A DNA stretch of 64,000 bases, taken from contig CAWIGR010000007.1 in the NCBI GenBank assembly GCA_963835705.1, positions 1-64,000 on the forward strand, written 5' to 3'. Shown piece after piece: positions 16,948 to 26,448 of the stretch (the first letter of the stretch is position 1; the number at the start of each line of letters is the position of its first letter). The DNA comes from JACVRW01 sp963835705. GTDB taxonomy: Bacteria; Actinomycetota; Thermoleophilia; Solirubrobacterales; Thermoleophilaceae. A model generated the notes under the pieces. It saw only the letters and a list, made by a program, of their open reading frames with translations, ran no database searches and was not told the DNA's origin. Position numbers and translations under genes: made by a program.

Positions 16948-18165
16948 GACAGCCGGGGTCAGCCCGGACCCCGCTGAGCCGGCTGGTCCGAGCCGCACCA
17001 CGCCGCGCTCCGCCAGCGCGGCCACCTCCTCCTCCGAGCGCCCCAGCTCGCGCAGCACCTCTGCCGTGTGCTCGCCCAGCAGCGGCGGCGCGGTGGCGGC
17101 CGCGCGGTCGGTCGCCCCCCAGATCGGCGAGGCCACCAGCTCGAGCGGGCCGGCGCTCGGATGCTCGACGCCGAGCGTGGCCGGCTCTCCGGCCTCGGCC
17201 GCCGCCGCCAGCGCCTCGGGCACGGTGCGGACCTTGCCGACCGGGACCCCGGCCGCGTCGAGCGCCTCGACCCACTCCTCCGCCGGCCGCTCCCGCAGGC
17301 GCTCCTGGAGCAGAGGGATGAGGGCGCGCCGGTTCTCGACTCGGCCGGCGTTGGTGGCGAAGCGCTCGTCGTCCCCGAGCTCCTCGAGCCCCAGCGCCGC
17401 GCACATCGCCCGGAACAGGCCGTCGTTCGCGGCCGCCACGGCGATCCGCGCGGTCGCGGTCTCGAAGTCCTGGTAGGGGACGATGTTCGGGTGCGCGTTG
17501 CCGTGCCGCTCGGGCTCCCGGCCCGTGACGAGCGCGTTCTGGGCCACGTTGACGAGCCCGGCGATCCCGCTGTCGAGCAGCGGCACCTCGATGCGGGCCC
17601 CCTCGCCGCCGTGGATGCCGGCGAGGATGGCCGCCGCGGCGTGCAGCCCGGCGAGCACGTCCACCAGCGCCACGCCGACCTTGTAGGGCGACCCGTCCTC
17701 TGGGCCCGTGATCGACATCAGGCCGCTCTCGGCCTGGGCGACGAAATCGTAGCCCGGGCGGCCCGGCGGCTCGCGCCGCGAGCCGAAGCCGGTGATCGAG
17801 CAGTACACGACGCGCGGATTGCGCTCGCGCACCTGCTCGTAGCCCACGCCGAGGCGGTCGGCCCCGCGCACCTTGAAGTTCTCGATCACCGCCTTGGCGC
17901 CGGCGCACAGCTCGAGCGCGAGCGCCCGCCCCTCCTCCTGCGAGAGGTCGATCGCGCAGGAGCGCTTGCCGCGGTTGACGGACAGGTAGTAGGCCGCCTC
18001 GCCGCCCGCGAACGGCGGCCCCCAGGTGCGGGTCTCGTCGCCGCCCTGAGGCCGCTCGACCTTGATCACGTCGGCCCCGAGGTCGGCCAGGACCATCGTG
18101 CAGTAGGGCCCCGCGAGGACCCGCGAGAGGTCGACAACGCGGACGCCTGAGAGCGGGAGGGCCAT
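16909..18165 (-). CDS. Class III CoA-transferase (CaiB/BaiF family)
   Basis: A 418-residue protein with the family start LSGVRVVDLSRVLAGPYCTMVLADLGADVIKVE split over the first 35 residues. It then has NRGKRSCAIDL, IENFKVRGADRLG and RPGYDFVAQAESGLMSITG, where the Asp is the expected catalytic nucleophile. These enzymes move CoA between carboxylic acids (formyl-, carnitine-, succinyl- or mesaconyl-CoA types), and the substrate here cannot be fixed. A mesaconyl-CoA type would fit the local pathway, but that is speculative. TAGGCT (reverse of 18174-18179) lies 8 bases before the ATG, so it is probably leaderless. Confidence 0.85.
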   Translation of the reverse strand: MALPLSGVRVVDLSRVLAGPYCTMVLADLGADVIKVERPQGGDETRTWGPPFAGGEAAYYLSVNRGKRSCAIDLSQEEGRALALELCAGAKAVIENFKVRGADRLGVGYEQVRERNPRVVYCSITGFGSRREPPGRPGYDFVAQAESGLMSITGPEDGSPYKVGVALVDVLAGLHAAAAILAGIHGGEGARIEVPLLDSGIAGLVNVAQNALVTGREPERHGNAHPNIVPYQDFETATARIAVAAANDGLFRAMCAALGLEELGDDERFATNAGRVENRRALIPLLQERLRERPAEEWVEALDAAGVPVGKVRTVPEALAAAAEAGEPATLGVEHPSAGPLELVASPIWGATDRAAATAPPLLGEHTAEVLRELGRSEEEVAALAERGVVRLGPAGSAGSGLTPAVLVLVDRARCRRT

Positions 18166-18259
18166 CCGCGGGGAGCCTACGCGGAGGGGGCGAGGCGTTC
18201 CCGGTGCCGCGGCTTCACCTAGGTGAGCGCGGGCTGGGAGGAGGACTACGATGGGCGCG

Positions 18260-18818
18260 ATGCCAGTCGCGCAGCGAATGACGCGTGGACGACTTTCTGG
18301 CGCTGCCGGACACGGACGATCTGCGCGGTGCAGAACTCGTCCAGGGTGAGCTGATCGTGGACGTGCCGCGGCGCGCCATCAGTTCGTGGCTGGCGAGATG
18401 CATGTACGCGCTCATGACCTGGATCACGCTCGGCGGCGGCGCGCGGCACTGTCTGGCACAACCTCGGTGTGCAGATGGACGAACGGAACGTCTATCAACC
18501 CGATGTCCTCTGGTATCCGGCGGGTGCGGAACCCGATCTCATGCCGGCCCCCGTACCCGCTCCCCCATCTTGCCGTCGAGGTCCGCTCCCCGTCCGACTT
18601 GGCGATACGACATCGGAGCCAAGAAGGCGGCGTACGAGCGCGAGGGGTTACGCGAGCTCTGGCTGGTGGATACCGACGCCAAGCGAGGTGCTGGTCTTCC
18701 GGCGCTCCGGCCCCTGCCGTCCCGACGTTCGACGTCGCACTCGAGCCGACCGACGTCGCTCACCTCGCCGCAGCTCGACGGCTTCGAGCTCCCGCTGGTC
18801 GAGCTGTTCCCCGGATGA
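18260..18818 (+). pseudogene. Uma2-family (DUF820) putative endonuclease, shattered by frameshifts
   Basis: The start MPVAQRMT sits 7 bases after TACGAT (18247-18252). The family sequence then hops between frames: VDDFLALPDTDDLRGAELV, QFVAGEMH, ALMTWITLGGG, MDERNVYQPDVLWYPAG, LPHLAVEVRSPS, RYDIGAKKAAYEREGLREL, then SPQLDGFELPLVELFPG. At least eight single-base shifts, mostly in the same direction, are needed in 550 bases, yet nearly every Uma2 core residue survives. Uma2 proteins have a PD-(D/E)XK fold of uncertain function and occur in many copies in some bacteria. Either the assembly is poor here or the gene died very recently. Its stop overlaps the next ATG. Confidence 0.7.
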
Positions 18819-20470
18819 GCCGCGCTCCGACCGCGGTGAACGGCGCGGACCTGGCGGTCGCGGCGCTCGAGCGGGCGGGCGTCGAGGTGGCGTTCGGGCT
18901 GCCGGGAGTGCACAACCTCGCGCTGTGGCGGGCGCTCGGGGAGTCGCCGGTACGGCTGGTGGGCGTGCGGCACGAGCAGACCGCCGCCTACGCCGCGGAC
19001 GGCTACGCGCGCACGACCGGGCGGATCGGCGTGGCGCTCACCACCACCGGCCCCGGCGCGGCCAACACGCTCGCCGCGGTCGGAGAGGCTTGGGCTTCTC
19101 GGCAGCCGATCCTCGTGATCGCCACCGACATCCCCGCTCGCCTGCGCCGCCCGGGCGTGTGGCGCGGGGTGCTCCACGAGGGGACCGACCAGGCGGCGAT
19201 GTTCGCGCCGGTCGTGAAGCGCACACTTCGTGTGAATCGGGCGGCGGAGCTAGGGCGCGCGGTCGCGGAGGCGGTGACCGAGGCGCTGACCCCGCCGCAG
19301 CGCCCCGTCTATCTCGAGATCCCGACCGACCTGCTGGTGGCCGAGGCCGACGGGGCCGCGGACACCGCACCCGCGCCCGCGCCGCACCGGCCGCTGCGGC
19401 CGGACCACGAGCACCTCGCGCGCGCGGCCGACCTGCTCGAGCGCTCGCGCCGGCCGCTCATCTGGGCCGGGGGCGGCGCGCTCCATGCAGGCGCCGGCGA
19501 CGCCGTGGCCGCCGTGGCCGAGCGGCTCGTGGCCCCCGTGATCCTCACCTACTCCGCGCGCGGCCTGCTTCCGCCGGGGCATCCCTGTCTCGTCGAGGCC
19601 CCTCCGCACGTGGCGGAGGTGGGCGCGCTCTGGGACGAGGCCGACACGGTGCTGGCCATCGGCACCGACTTCGACGGCATGATGACCCAGGGCTGGAAGC
19701 AGCCGCAGCCCCCGCACCTGATCTCGGTGAACGTCGACCCGGCCGACGCCGCGAAGAACTACCTGCCCGACGTGCTGCTCGAGGCCGACGCGGCGCAGGC
19801 GGCCGCCGCCCTCAGCGAGCGCCTCGAGCCGCGCGGCGGCCTGGACGCGCTGGCCCACCGGCTGCGTGACCTGAACCGGGGCGTCCGCGCCGCCTACAAG
19901 GGGAGCGACGCGGAGGCGATCGCCTTCGTCGAGGCGATCGAGCGGGCGCTGCCGGCCGACGCCGCGCTGGTCTGCGACATGTGCATTCCCGGCTACTGGC
20001 TCGGCGGCTTCCATCGCACCCCGGCGCCGCGCCGGCTCACCTACCCGCTCGGCTGGGGCACGCTCGGCTGCGCCTTCCCGCAGGGCCTCGGCGCCGCGCT
20101 GGGCGGGACGGGGCCGGTGGTGAGCATCTCCGGCGACGGCGGCTTCCTGTACGCCTGCGGAGAGCTGGCCACCGTCGCCCAGGAGCGCATCCCGCTGACG
20201 GCCGTGATCGTGGACGACGGCGGCTACGGCATGCTGCGCTTCGACCAGGAGCTGAAGGGCGACCCGCGCGAGGGCGTCGACCTCCATACGCCGGACTTCG
20301 TCGCCCTGTCCCGCTCGTTCGGCGTGCGCGCCGACTCCGTGGACGGCCTGGGCGAGTCCTTCGAAGGCATGCTCGCCCTGCACCTGCGGATGCGCGAGCC
20401 GACGGTGCTCGTGGCAAAGGCCTCGCTGGCGCCGCCCCCCAACGTCTCGCCGCGCTGGTACCGCCGATGA
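18815..20470 (+). CDS. Thiamine-diphosphate enzyme, acetolactate-synthase-like
   Basis: A complete 551-residue TPP enzyme. The PYR domain carries the catalytic Glu in VGVRHEQTAAYAADGYAR. A middle domain follows, then the PP domain with the cofactor motif SGDGGFLYACGELATV and the YGMLRF segment. No regulatory subunit gene is nearby, and the FAD-domain sequence is degenerate, so it is more likely a catabolic or decarboxylase-like member (benzoylformate decarboxylase, acetolactate-like) than the biosynthetic IlvB. The ATG overlaps the stop of the broken Uma2 gene, and its own stop overlaps the ATG of the transporter gene. Confidence 0.8.
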   Translation: MSRAPTAVNGADLAVAALERAGVEVAFGLPGVHNLALWRALGESPVRLVGVRHEQTAAYAADGYARTTGRIGVALTTTGPGAANTLAAVGEAWASRQPILVIATDIPARLRRPGVWRGVLHEGTDQAAMFAPVVKRTLRVNRAAELGRAVAEAVTEALTPPQRPVYLEIPTDLLVAEADGAADTAPAPAPHRPLRPDHEHLARAADLLERSRRPLIWAGGGALHAGAGDAVAAVAERLVAPVILTYSARGLLPPGHPCLVEAPPHVAEVGALWDEADTVLAIGTDFDGMMTQGWKQPQPPHLISVNVDPADAAKNYLPDVLLEADAAQAAAALSERLEPRGGLDALAHRLRDLNRGVRAAYKGSDAEAIAFVEAIERALPADAALVCDMCIPGYWLGGFHRTPAPRRLTYPLGWGTLGCAFPQGLGAALGGTGPVVSISGDGGFLYACGELATVAQERIPLTAVIVDDGGYGMLRFDQELKGDPREGVDLHTPDFVALSRSFGVRADSVDGLGESFEGMLALHLRMREPTVLVAKASLAPPPNVSPRWYRR

Positions 20471-21663
20471 CCCGGCCGCGTGCCCGCGGCGGCGGGCGGG
20501 TGAAGCGGCTGACGCCGCAGGCGATCGAGCGCCGCCTCGGCGGCCGGGACGAGCTGCTCGAGCAGGCCGCCGAGGCATCGCGCGCCGGGCTGCGCACGCG
20601 CCAGGAGCGGATCGTGGCCGGGGCCCGCCCCATCCTCCACTCCGCGGTCGCGGCATCGCTTGCCTGGTTCGTTGCCACGGAGCTCATCGGTCACGAGCAG
20701 CCGTTCTTCGCGCCGATCTCGGCCGTGATCACCCTCGGCCTGACCGTGGGCCAGCGTCGCCGGCGGGCCGTGGAGCTTGCGATCGGGGTATCGGTGGGGA
20801 TCGCCATCGCCGACGCCCTGGTGGCCGCGATCGGCACCGGCACCTGGCAGATCGCCATCGTGGTGGCGCTGGCGATGGCGGCGGCGGCGCTGGTGGGGGG
20901 CGGCTCGATGCTCGCGTCGCAGGCGGGCGCGTCGGCGGTGCTGGTGGCGACGCTGCAGCCGCCCGACGGCGGCTTCGACTTCGACCGGGCGCTCGACGCC
21001 CTCGTGGGCGGGGGCGTCGCGCTCGTGGTCAGCTCGCTGCTCCTGCCGGTGCACCCGATGCGGCTCGTGCGCGAGAGCACAGCGCCGGTGCTGGAGCGCC
21101 TCGTGGAGGCGCTCGGACAGATCGCCACGGCGCTGACCACGCACCGGCCGGAAGCCGCCGACGCCGCTCTGCTGGCCGTCGCGCGCGTGGACGGGGCGCA
21201 CGAGCAGCTGCTCGAGACGCTCGAGGCGGCCGGCGAGGCGGCGCGCCTCTCGCCGCAGCGGCGCGGGTCGCTGAGCGGCGTGGACCGCTTCGCCGTGGCC
21301 GCCGGCGAGCTCGGCCGAGCCATCGAGAACGTGCGCGCCCTGGCGCGCGGCGCCGTGCGGGCCACGGACCTGGACGACAAGATCCCGGCCGACGCGGTCC
21401 AGGCCGTCCGGGAGCTGGCCGGCTCGGCCAAGGCGCTCACGGAGTACCTGGACGAGGGCTCTCCCGAGCCCGCGCGCGAGGCTGCGGTGCGGGCGGCAGC
21501 GCTCGCGAACGCCGTCCTGGAGGCGACCGGCAACCTGTCGGCCGTGCACATCGTCGGCCAGATCCGGCTGGTGGCGGTGGACCTGCTGCGCGCCACGGGT
21601 CTCGAGCGCGCAAAGGCCCAGGAGGCCGTGCGCACCGCCGTGCTCGAGGAGGACGAGGACTAA
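20467..21663 (+). CDS. FUSC/aromatic-acid-exporter-like membrane protein
   Basis: A 398-residue protein. After a charged N-terminus come about five close membrane helices (SAVAASLAWFVATELI, PFFAPISAVITLGLTVGQ, IAIVVALAMAAAALVGG, ALVVSSLLLPVHP), then a long helical cytoplasmic domain. FFAPISAVITLGLTVGQRR is the hallmark of FUSC/ArAE efflux proteins (YccS, AaeB-like). These export aromatic or other organic acids. It is translationally coupled to the TPP enzyme gene, so it may export a related acid; this is inference. The acidic tail LEEDED ends just before the convergent phosphoesterase gene. Confidence 0.75.
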   Translation: MTRPRARGGGRVKRLTPQAIERRLGGRDELLEQAAEASRAGLRTRQERIVAGARPILHSAVAASLAWFVATELIGHEQPFFAPISAVITLGLTVGQRRRRAVELAIGVSVGIAIADALVAAIGTGTWQIAIVVALAMAAAALVGGGSMLASQAGASAVLVATLQPPDGGFDFDRALDALVGGGVALVVSSLLLPVHPMRLVRESTAPVLERLVEALGQIATALTTHRPEAADAALLAVARVDGAHEQLLETLEAAGEAARLSPQRRGSLSGVDRFAVAAGELGRAIENVRALARGAVRATDLDDKIPADAVQAVRELAGSAKALTEYLDEGSPEPAREAAVRAAALANAVLEATGNLSAVHIVGQIRLVAVDLLRATGLERAKAQEAVRTAVLEEDED

Positions 21664-22218
21664 CCGAGGTCGAGCGCGGTGGCCCCGCGGACGTGCACCA
21701 CGCGCGTGGCGCCCAGGCGCGGCACCCGGCGGGCGGGGTGCGGGAGCGTGTGGCCGTGCAGAAGCCAGGCGGGGCGGTGGCGCTCGACCCAGCCGGCGCA
21801 GCGACGGCGAGCCGCGGTGGGCGGGATCGTCCGGCTCGTCGTTGACGCCGGCGGGCGGGCTGTGGGTGAGCAGAACGTCGGCCGGGGGCAGCCTGCGTAC
21901 GAGCTCCTCCGCCTCCCTCTCGGTCCACTCGCCCGTGCCGTCGCGGCTGTAGCGCGGCGAGCCGCCGAAGCCCGAGAAACTGAGGCCGCCCACCTCCACG
22001 CGCCGCAGCTGGAGCTCCTCGGCGCCGATCGCGTCGAGGGCGCCGTCCGCGTCGTGGTTCCCCAGCACGCCCAGCTTCGGCAGCTCCACGGCCGCCAGCT
22101 CCTCGATCCAGGCGGGCTCGAGGTCGCCGAGCAGGAGGATGAGCTCGGGCCGGTTGGCCGCGATCAGCTCCGCGACCGGCGCGTGGGGCGGCTCGTCCGC
22201 GAAGGCCAGCACCCGCAT
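21660..22218 (-). CDS. Calcineurin-like metallophosphoesterase, one frameshift
   Basis: Short metallophosphoesterase (YfcE/MJ0936-like) with LILLLGDLEPAWIEEL, VLGNHDADG and LLTHSPPAG. A frame change near 21795 then leads to WLLHGHTLPHPARRV, which supplies the last metal-binding His pair, and to the stop at 21660. The first motif is unusual: FADEPPHAPV replaces the normal DxHG, so one metal ligand may be missing. TAGGTT (reverse of 22226-22231) lies 7 bases before the ATG. Corrected length is about 186 residues. The target phosphodiester is unknown. Confidence 0.7.
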
Positions 22219-22348
22219 GGCCCGCAACCTAGCCCGACTTGTCAGCATTTGGCCCATGGCGGGCTTCCTGACCAAGCTGCGCGAGCGGGCGCGCCCCTCG
22301 ATCGGCACGCGCCCGAAGCCAGGCCGAGGCCGCCGCGAACGAGCAGGC

Positions 22349-23914
22349 TCAGTCCGAGGCCAACCTGTAGCCCGGGTCGCCCGTCAGCTCGGCCACGTCC
22401 ATCTGCGCCTTCTGCAGCTTGCCCGCGTAGTCCCAGTTCAGCGACTGCCAGCGGGTGAACTGGTCGAGCACCCAGATGCCGGACTGCCGGCTGCCGTTGC
22501 CGGACTTCCCGTTGCCTCCGAAAGGCAGGTGCGCCTCGGCGCCTGAGGTCGAGTTGTTCACCGACACCATGCCGGCGCTCACGCCTTCGCGGAAGCGGAA
22601 GGCCCAGCGCGGGTCGGTCGTGTAGATCGCCGACGAGAGCCCGTAGCCGTGCCCGTTGGCGAGCGCGAGCGCCTCGTCGAAGTCGCCGAAGCTCGCCACG
22701 CCCACGATCGGGCCGAACGTCTCGGTCCGGTAGATCTCGTCGTCGGCGGTGACCCCGTCGACGATCGTCGGGTGGCTGAAGATGCCGGCGTCCGGGTCGC
22801 CCACGAACCCGTCGCGCGGGTTGTCGGAGGTGATGCGCCCCGTGCCGGTGGAGCCCGAGACGGAGTGGTGGTCGCGGATCAGCTCGAGCCAGCCGAGGAA
22901 GCGCTCCTGGAAGCGCTCGTGGATCATCGGGCCGTACAGCACCTCCTCGAAGGGGTCGCCGATCGCCGCCCGCTCGACGAGTCCCGAGAAGCGGCGCATG
23001 AACTCGTCGTGCACGGACTCCTCGACGATCACCGTCCCGAGCGACGTGCAGCGCTGGCCGGCGGTGCCGAAGCCGCTGAACAGGGCGCCCTCGGCGGCCA
23101 GGTCGAGGTCGGCGTCGGGCATCACCACGAGCGGGTTCTTCCCGCCCAGCTCGAGGCAGGGCGACTGCACGTGGCGGCCGCACAGCTCGCCGATCTGCGA
23201 TCCGACGGCCGACGATCCGGTGAAGCCGACCTTGTCGACGAGCCCCTCGTCGAGTGCGCGCTCGAGCCCCTCGAAGGCGGCCGGCCCGTCGCATTGCACG
23301 AGATTGAGCACGCCGTCGGGCAGCCCTCCATTCAGGAACAGCTGCGCCATCGCATCGCCGAGCGCGGGGGCGTACTCGGCCGGCTTCCAGACCAGCGCGT
23401 TTCCGCACAGGAGCGCCGGCACCAGGTACCAGGACGGAACCGCCACGGGGAAGTTGCCGGCGGTGATGATCGCCGCCACGCCGACCGGGTTGCGGAAGGT
23501 GAAGAGCTGCTTGTCGGGCAGCTCGCTCGGCACGGTCTGGCCGTAGAGGCGGCGGCCCTCTGACACGAAGAAGTCGCACGTGTCCACGATCTCCTGCACC
23601 TCGCCGAGCGACTCCGGGTACGGCTTGCCGATCTCGCGTGTCACGAGCCGGGCGAGCGCCTCCTTGTTGTCCTCGACCAGTCGCCCGATCCGCCCGATCG
23701 TCTTGCCGCGCACCGGCGCCGGGGTGGCGGCCCACGCGCGCTGGGCCTCGCGCGCGGCTCGGCAGGCATCCACGAACGTGCCGGCGTCGGCCAGCCAGGC
23801 CTCGCAGACCAGCTCATCCAGGTTCGCGGGGTTGCGCGACTCGACGCGCTGCCCGTCCTCGCGCGCCTGCCCGGCGACGATCGAGCCGACCTTCCTCGTC
23901 TCGGTGATGCTCAT
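22349..23914 (-). CDS. Aldehyde dehydrogenase (ALDH7-like)
   Basis: A full 521-residue NAD(P)-dependent aldehyde dehydrogenase. It has GNFPVAVPSWYLVPALLCGN at the cofactor site, FTGSSAVGS, the general-base Glu in CLELGGKNPLVV and the catalytic Cys in GTAGQRCTSLGT. The GQRCT context resembles ALDH7 (aminoadipate/piperidine-6-carboxylate) and methylmalonate-semialdehyde types; the substrate cannot be fixed. The extra C-terminal 30 residues (SLNWDYAGKLQKAQMD) are characteristic of some actinobacterial members. TACGCT (reverse of 23921-23926) is 6 bases before the ATG, so it is likely leaderless. It follows pckG in the same direction with a 30-base gap. Confidence 0.85.
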   Translation of the reverse strand: MSITETRKVGSIVAGQAREDGQRVESRNPANLDELVCEAWLADAGTFVDACRAAREAQRAWAATPAPVRGKTIGRIGRLVEDNKEALARLVTREIGKPYPESLGEVQEIVDTCDFFVSEGRRLYGQTVPSELPDKQLFTFRNPVGVAAIITAGNFPVAVPSWYLVPALLCGNALVWKPAEYAPALGDAMAQLFLNGGLPDGVLNLVQCDGPAAFEGLERALDEGLVDKVGFTGSSAVGSQIGELCGRHVQSPCLELGGKNPLVVMPDADLDLAAEGALFSGFGTAGQRCTSLGTVIVEESVHDEFMRRFSGLVERAAIGDPFEEVLYGPMIHERFQERFLGWLELIRDHHSVSGSTGTGRITSDNPRDGFVGDPDAGIFSHPTIVDGVTADDEIYRTETFGPIVGVASFGDFDEALALANGHGYGLSSAIYTTDPRWAFRFREGVSAGMVSVNNSTSGAEAHLPFGGNGKSGNGSRQSGIWVLDQFTRWQSLNWDYAGKLQKAQMDVAELTGDPGYRLASD

Positions 23915-23944
23915 GCGCGAAGCGTACTCCCGGGCTCCCGGCCG

Positions 23945-25759
23945 CTAACCGGCCTCGCCGAGCCGCTGCTCGAGCACCTCGAGCTGGCGGCGCAGCTCCT
24001 CCGGCAGCGAATCGCCGAATCCGGCGTAGTGCTGCTCGATCTGCGGGAGCTGCACGCTCCACTCCTCCGGGTCGACCTTGAGCAGCTCCTCCATCTCGCC
24101 TGGGGACAGGTCGAGCCCCTGCGTCTCGATCGCGCCCGGCGCCGGCACCAGCCCGATCGGGGTCTCCGCGGCCTCCGCCTCGCCGTCGCAGCGGCGGAAG
24201 ATCCAGGCCAGCACCCGGCTGTTGTCGCCGAACCCAGGCCAGATGAACTTGCCGGCGCCGTCCTTCCGGAACCAGTTGACCATGAAGATCTTGGGCAACC
24301 GTGCGCCCTCGCGCCGGCCGGTCTCGAGCCAATGGCGGAAGTAGTCGGCCATGTGGTAGCCGCAGAACGGCAGCATGGCGAACGGGTCGAAGCGCAGCTC
24401 TCCCACCCCCGCGCCGGCCGCCGCCGCCGTCTTCTCCGAGCCCATGATCGAGCCCATGAAGACGCCGTGCTCCCAGTCGTACGCCTCGGTCACGAGCGGC
24501 ACGACGGTGGCGCGCCTGCCGCCGAACAGGAAGGCGTCCATGGGAACGCCCTTCGGGTCCTCCCAGTTCGGGGCTATCGAGGGGCACTGGGAGGCATGCA
24601 CCGTGAAGCGGGCGTTCGGGTGGGCGGCGGGGTCGTCCGACTGGGGCGTCCAGTCGTTCCCGTGCCAGTCGATCGCGTGCTCGGGCGGCTCCTCGGTCAT
24701 GCCCTCCCACCAGACGTCGCCGTCGTCGGTCCTGGCGCAGTTCGTGAAGATCGAGTCCGAGCGCACCATCGCCACGGCGTTCGGGTTGGTCTGCTCGCCG
24801 GTGCCGGGCGCCACGCCGAAGAACCCGGACTCCGGGTTGATCGCGTACAGGCGCCCGTCCTCCCCCCACTTCATCCACGCGATGTCGTCGCCGATCGTCT
24901 CGACCGTCCAGCCCTCGAGCGTCGGGATCACCATCGCCAGGTTCGTCTTGCCGCAGGCCGACGGAAACGCCCCGCCCACGTGCTTGACCGCGCCCTCCGG
25001 CGAGGTGAGCTTCAGGATCAGCATGTGCTCGGCGAGCCAGCCCTCGTCGCGCGCCATGACCGATGCGATCCGCAGCGCGAAGCACTTCTTGCCGAGTAGG
25101 GCGTTGCCGCCGTAGCCGGACCCGTAGGACCAGATCTCGCGCGTCTCGGGGAAGTGGACGATGTACTTGTTGTCCGAGTCGCACGGCCAGGGCACGTCGT
25201 CCTGGCCCTCGTCGAGGGGCGCCCCGACCGAGTGCAGGCACGGCACGAACTCGCCGTCCTCGCCGAGCACCTCGAGCGCCGGCGTGCCCATCCGGGTCAT
25301 GATCCGCATCGACACCGCCACGTAGGCCGAGTCGGTGAGCTCCACGCCCACGTGCGCGATAGGCGATCCCAGCGGACCCATCGAGAACGGCACCACGTAC
25401 ATGGTCCGCCCGCGCATCGAGCCCTGGAACAGGCCGCTCAGCGTCTCGCGCATCTCGTCGGGAGCGCGCCAGTTGTTCGTCGGCCCGGCGTCCTCCTCGC
25501 GCTCGGAGCAGATGAAGGTGCGGTCCTCGACCCGCGCCACGTCGCCGGGATCGGAGCGCGAGAGGTACGAGTTCGGGCGCTTCGCGTCCGAGAGCTTCTC
25601 GAAGGTGCCCGCCTCCACGAGCGCCTCGCAGAGGCTGTCGTATTCCTCGGCGCTGCCGTCGCACCAGTGAATCGAGTCGGGCTGGGTGAGTTCTGCCACC
25701 TCGGCCACCCACTCGAGGAGCTTCTCGTGGGTGGTGGGGGCGCTGGTTGCTTGGGTCAC
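23945..25759 (-). CDS. pckG: Phosphoenolpyruvate carboxykinase (GTP)
   Basis: About 604 residues, the size of the GTP-dependent enzyme. Marks are the P-loop GGAFPSACGKTNLAM, the mobile-lid and substrate region (YGGNALLGKKCFALRIAS), GRRATVVPLV and the GTP-site segment VNWFRKDGAGKFIWPGFGDN. It interconverts oxaloacetate and PEP, the first step of gluconeogenesis from acids. That fits an organism assimilating acetyl-CoA through the ethylmalonyl-CoA pathway. I chose the GTG at 25759 (VTQATSAP) over the upstream in-frame ATG, because TACGCT (reverse of 25767-25772) lies 7 bases before it. Confidence 0.93.
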   Translation of the reverse strand: MTQATSAPTTHEKLLEWVAEVAELTQPDSIHWCDGSAEEYDSLCEALVEAGTFEKLSDAKRPNSYLSRSDPGDVARVEDRTFICSEREEDAGPTNNWRAPDEMRETLSGLFQGSMRGRTMYVVPFSMGPLGSPIAHVGVELTDSAYVAVSMRIMTRMGTPALEVLGEDGEFVPCLHSVGAPLDEGQDDVPWPCDSDNKYIVHFPETREIWSYGSGYGGNALLGKKCFALRIASVMARDEGWLAEHMLILKLTSPEGAVKHVGGAFPSACGKTNLAMVIPTLEGWTVETIGDDIAWMKWGEDGRLYAINPESGFFGVAPGTGEQTNPNAVAMVRSDSIFTNCARTDDGDVWWEGMTEEPPEHAIDWHGNDWTPQSDDPAAHPNARFTVHASQCPSIAPNWEDPKGVPMDAFLFGGRRATVVPLVTEAYDWEHGVFMGSIMGSEKTAAAAGAGVGELRFDPFAMLPFCGYHMADYFRHWLETGRREGARLPKIFMVNWFRKDGAGKFIWPGFGDNSRVLAWIFRRCDGEAEAAETPIGLVPAPGAIETQGLDLSPGEMEELLKVDPEEWSVQLPQIEQHYAGFGDSLPEELRRQLEVLEQRLGEAG

Positions 25760-25842
25760 GGCGGGTAGCGTATTACCCGATAGCCGTGCGGGAAGCACTC
25801 GGCTCGGCCGAGTGCGCGCCGATCATTTCTACACTGCGGCGC

Positions 25843-26448
25843 ATGCGGGCCGTCCTGCGCTTCGTGGCCGCGGTGATGATGGTGAGCGGGGCGCTACTGA
25901 TCACGGAGGCCGCCATCACGCTGCTCTGGCAGGAGCCAGTTTCCGCAGTCGTGGCCGAGCGCGAGCAGGCCGCCCTGCAGGACGCCCTCTTCGACCCGCC
26001 CGAGCGGGTGCTCCGCCGCAAGCCGCTCAAGGGCGACGCCATCGCCCGGATCGAGATCCCGGCCATCGGCGTGTCCGAGTACGTCGTGGAGGGCACCGAC
26101 ACCGCCGACCTGCGCAAGGGGCCCGGCCACTATCCGGACACCCCGCTGCCGGGCGAGCCCGGCACGTCCGCCATCGCGGGCCACCGCACGACCTACGGCG
26201 CGCCGTTTCGAGACATCGACGACCTGAAGCCCGGCCAGGTCATCCGGGTCGACATGCCCGACGGCAGGTTCGTCTACCGGGTCGAGGAGGTCCGGATCGT
26301 GGACGACCAGGACCTGTCCGTGCTGGAGCCCGTGGGCCACCGCCGGCTGATGCTGAGCGCGTGCCACCCGCTCTACAGCGCCGCGGAGCGGGTGATCGTC
26401 TTCGCGCGGCAGGTGCGGCGCGGGCGCTCGAGGGTCAGGTCGTCGTGA
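25843..26448 (+). CDS. Sortase, class D/E type
   Basis: A 201-residue membrane-anchored transpeptidase. It has an N-terminal helix (LRFVAAVMMVSGALLITEAAI) and then the sortase beta-barrel with IARIEIPAIGVSEYVVEG, the catalytic His in AGHRTTYGAPF, the catalytic Cys in LMLSACHPLYSA and the Arg in VIVFARQVRRG. The SACHP motif corresponds to the TTCHP of class E enzymes. Sortases attach surface proteins to the cell wall. No LPxTG-type substrate gene is visible in the window. TACACT (25830-25835) is 7 bases before the ATG, so it is likely leaderless. Confidence 0.88.
   Translation: MRAVLRFVAAVMMVSGALLITEAAITLLWQEPVSAVVAEREQAALQDALFDPPERVLRRKPLKGDAIARIEIPAIGVSEYVVEGTDTADLRKGPGHYPDTPLPGEPGTSAIAGHRTTYGAPFRDIDDLKPGQVIRVDMPDGRFVYRVEEVRIVDDQDLSVLEPVGHRRLMLSACHPLYSAAERVIVFARQVRRGRSRVRSS

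Noticed and set aside
16909..18165. Calling the CoA-transferase a mesaconyl-CoA transferase
   Set aside because: Family sequence alone does not separate substrates; only the neighbourhood suggests it, so it was left as a general class III enzyme.
22256..22373. Small ORF starting MAGFLTKLRERARPSIG between the phosphoesterase and aldehyde dehydrogenase genes
   Set aside because: It needs a frame change to end sensibly, overlaps the dehydrogenase 3' end and has no -10 or ribosome site. It remains a possible 40-residue peptide but is not supported.
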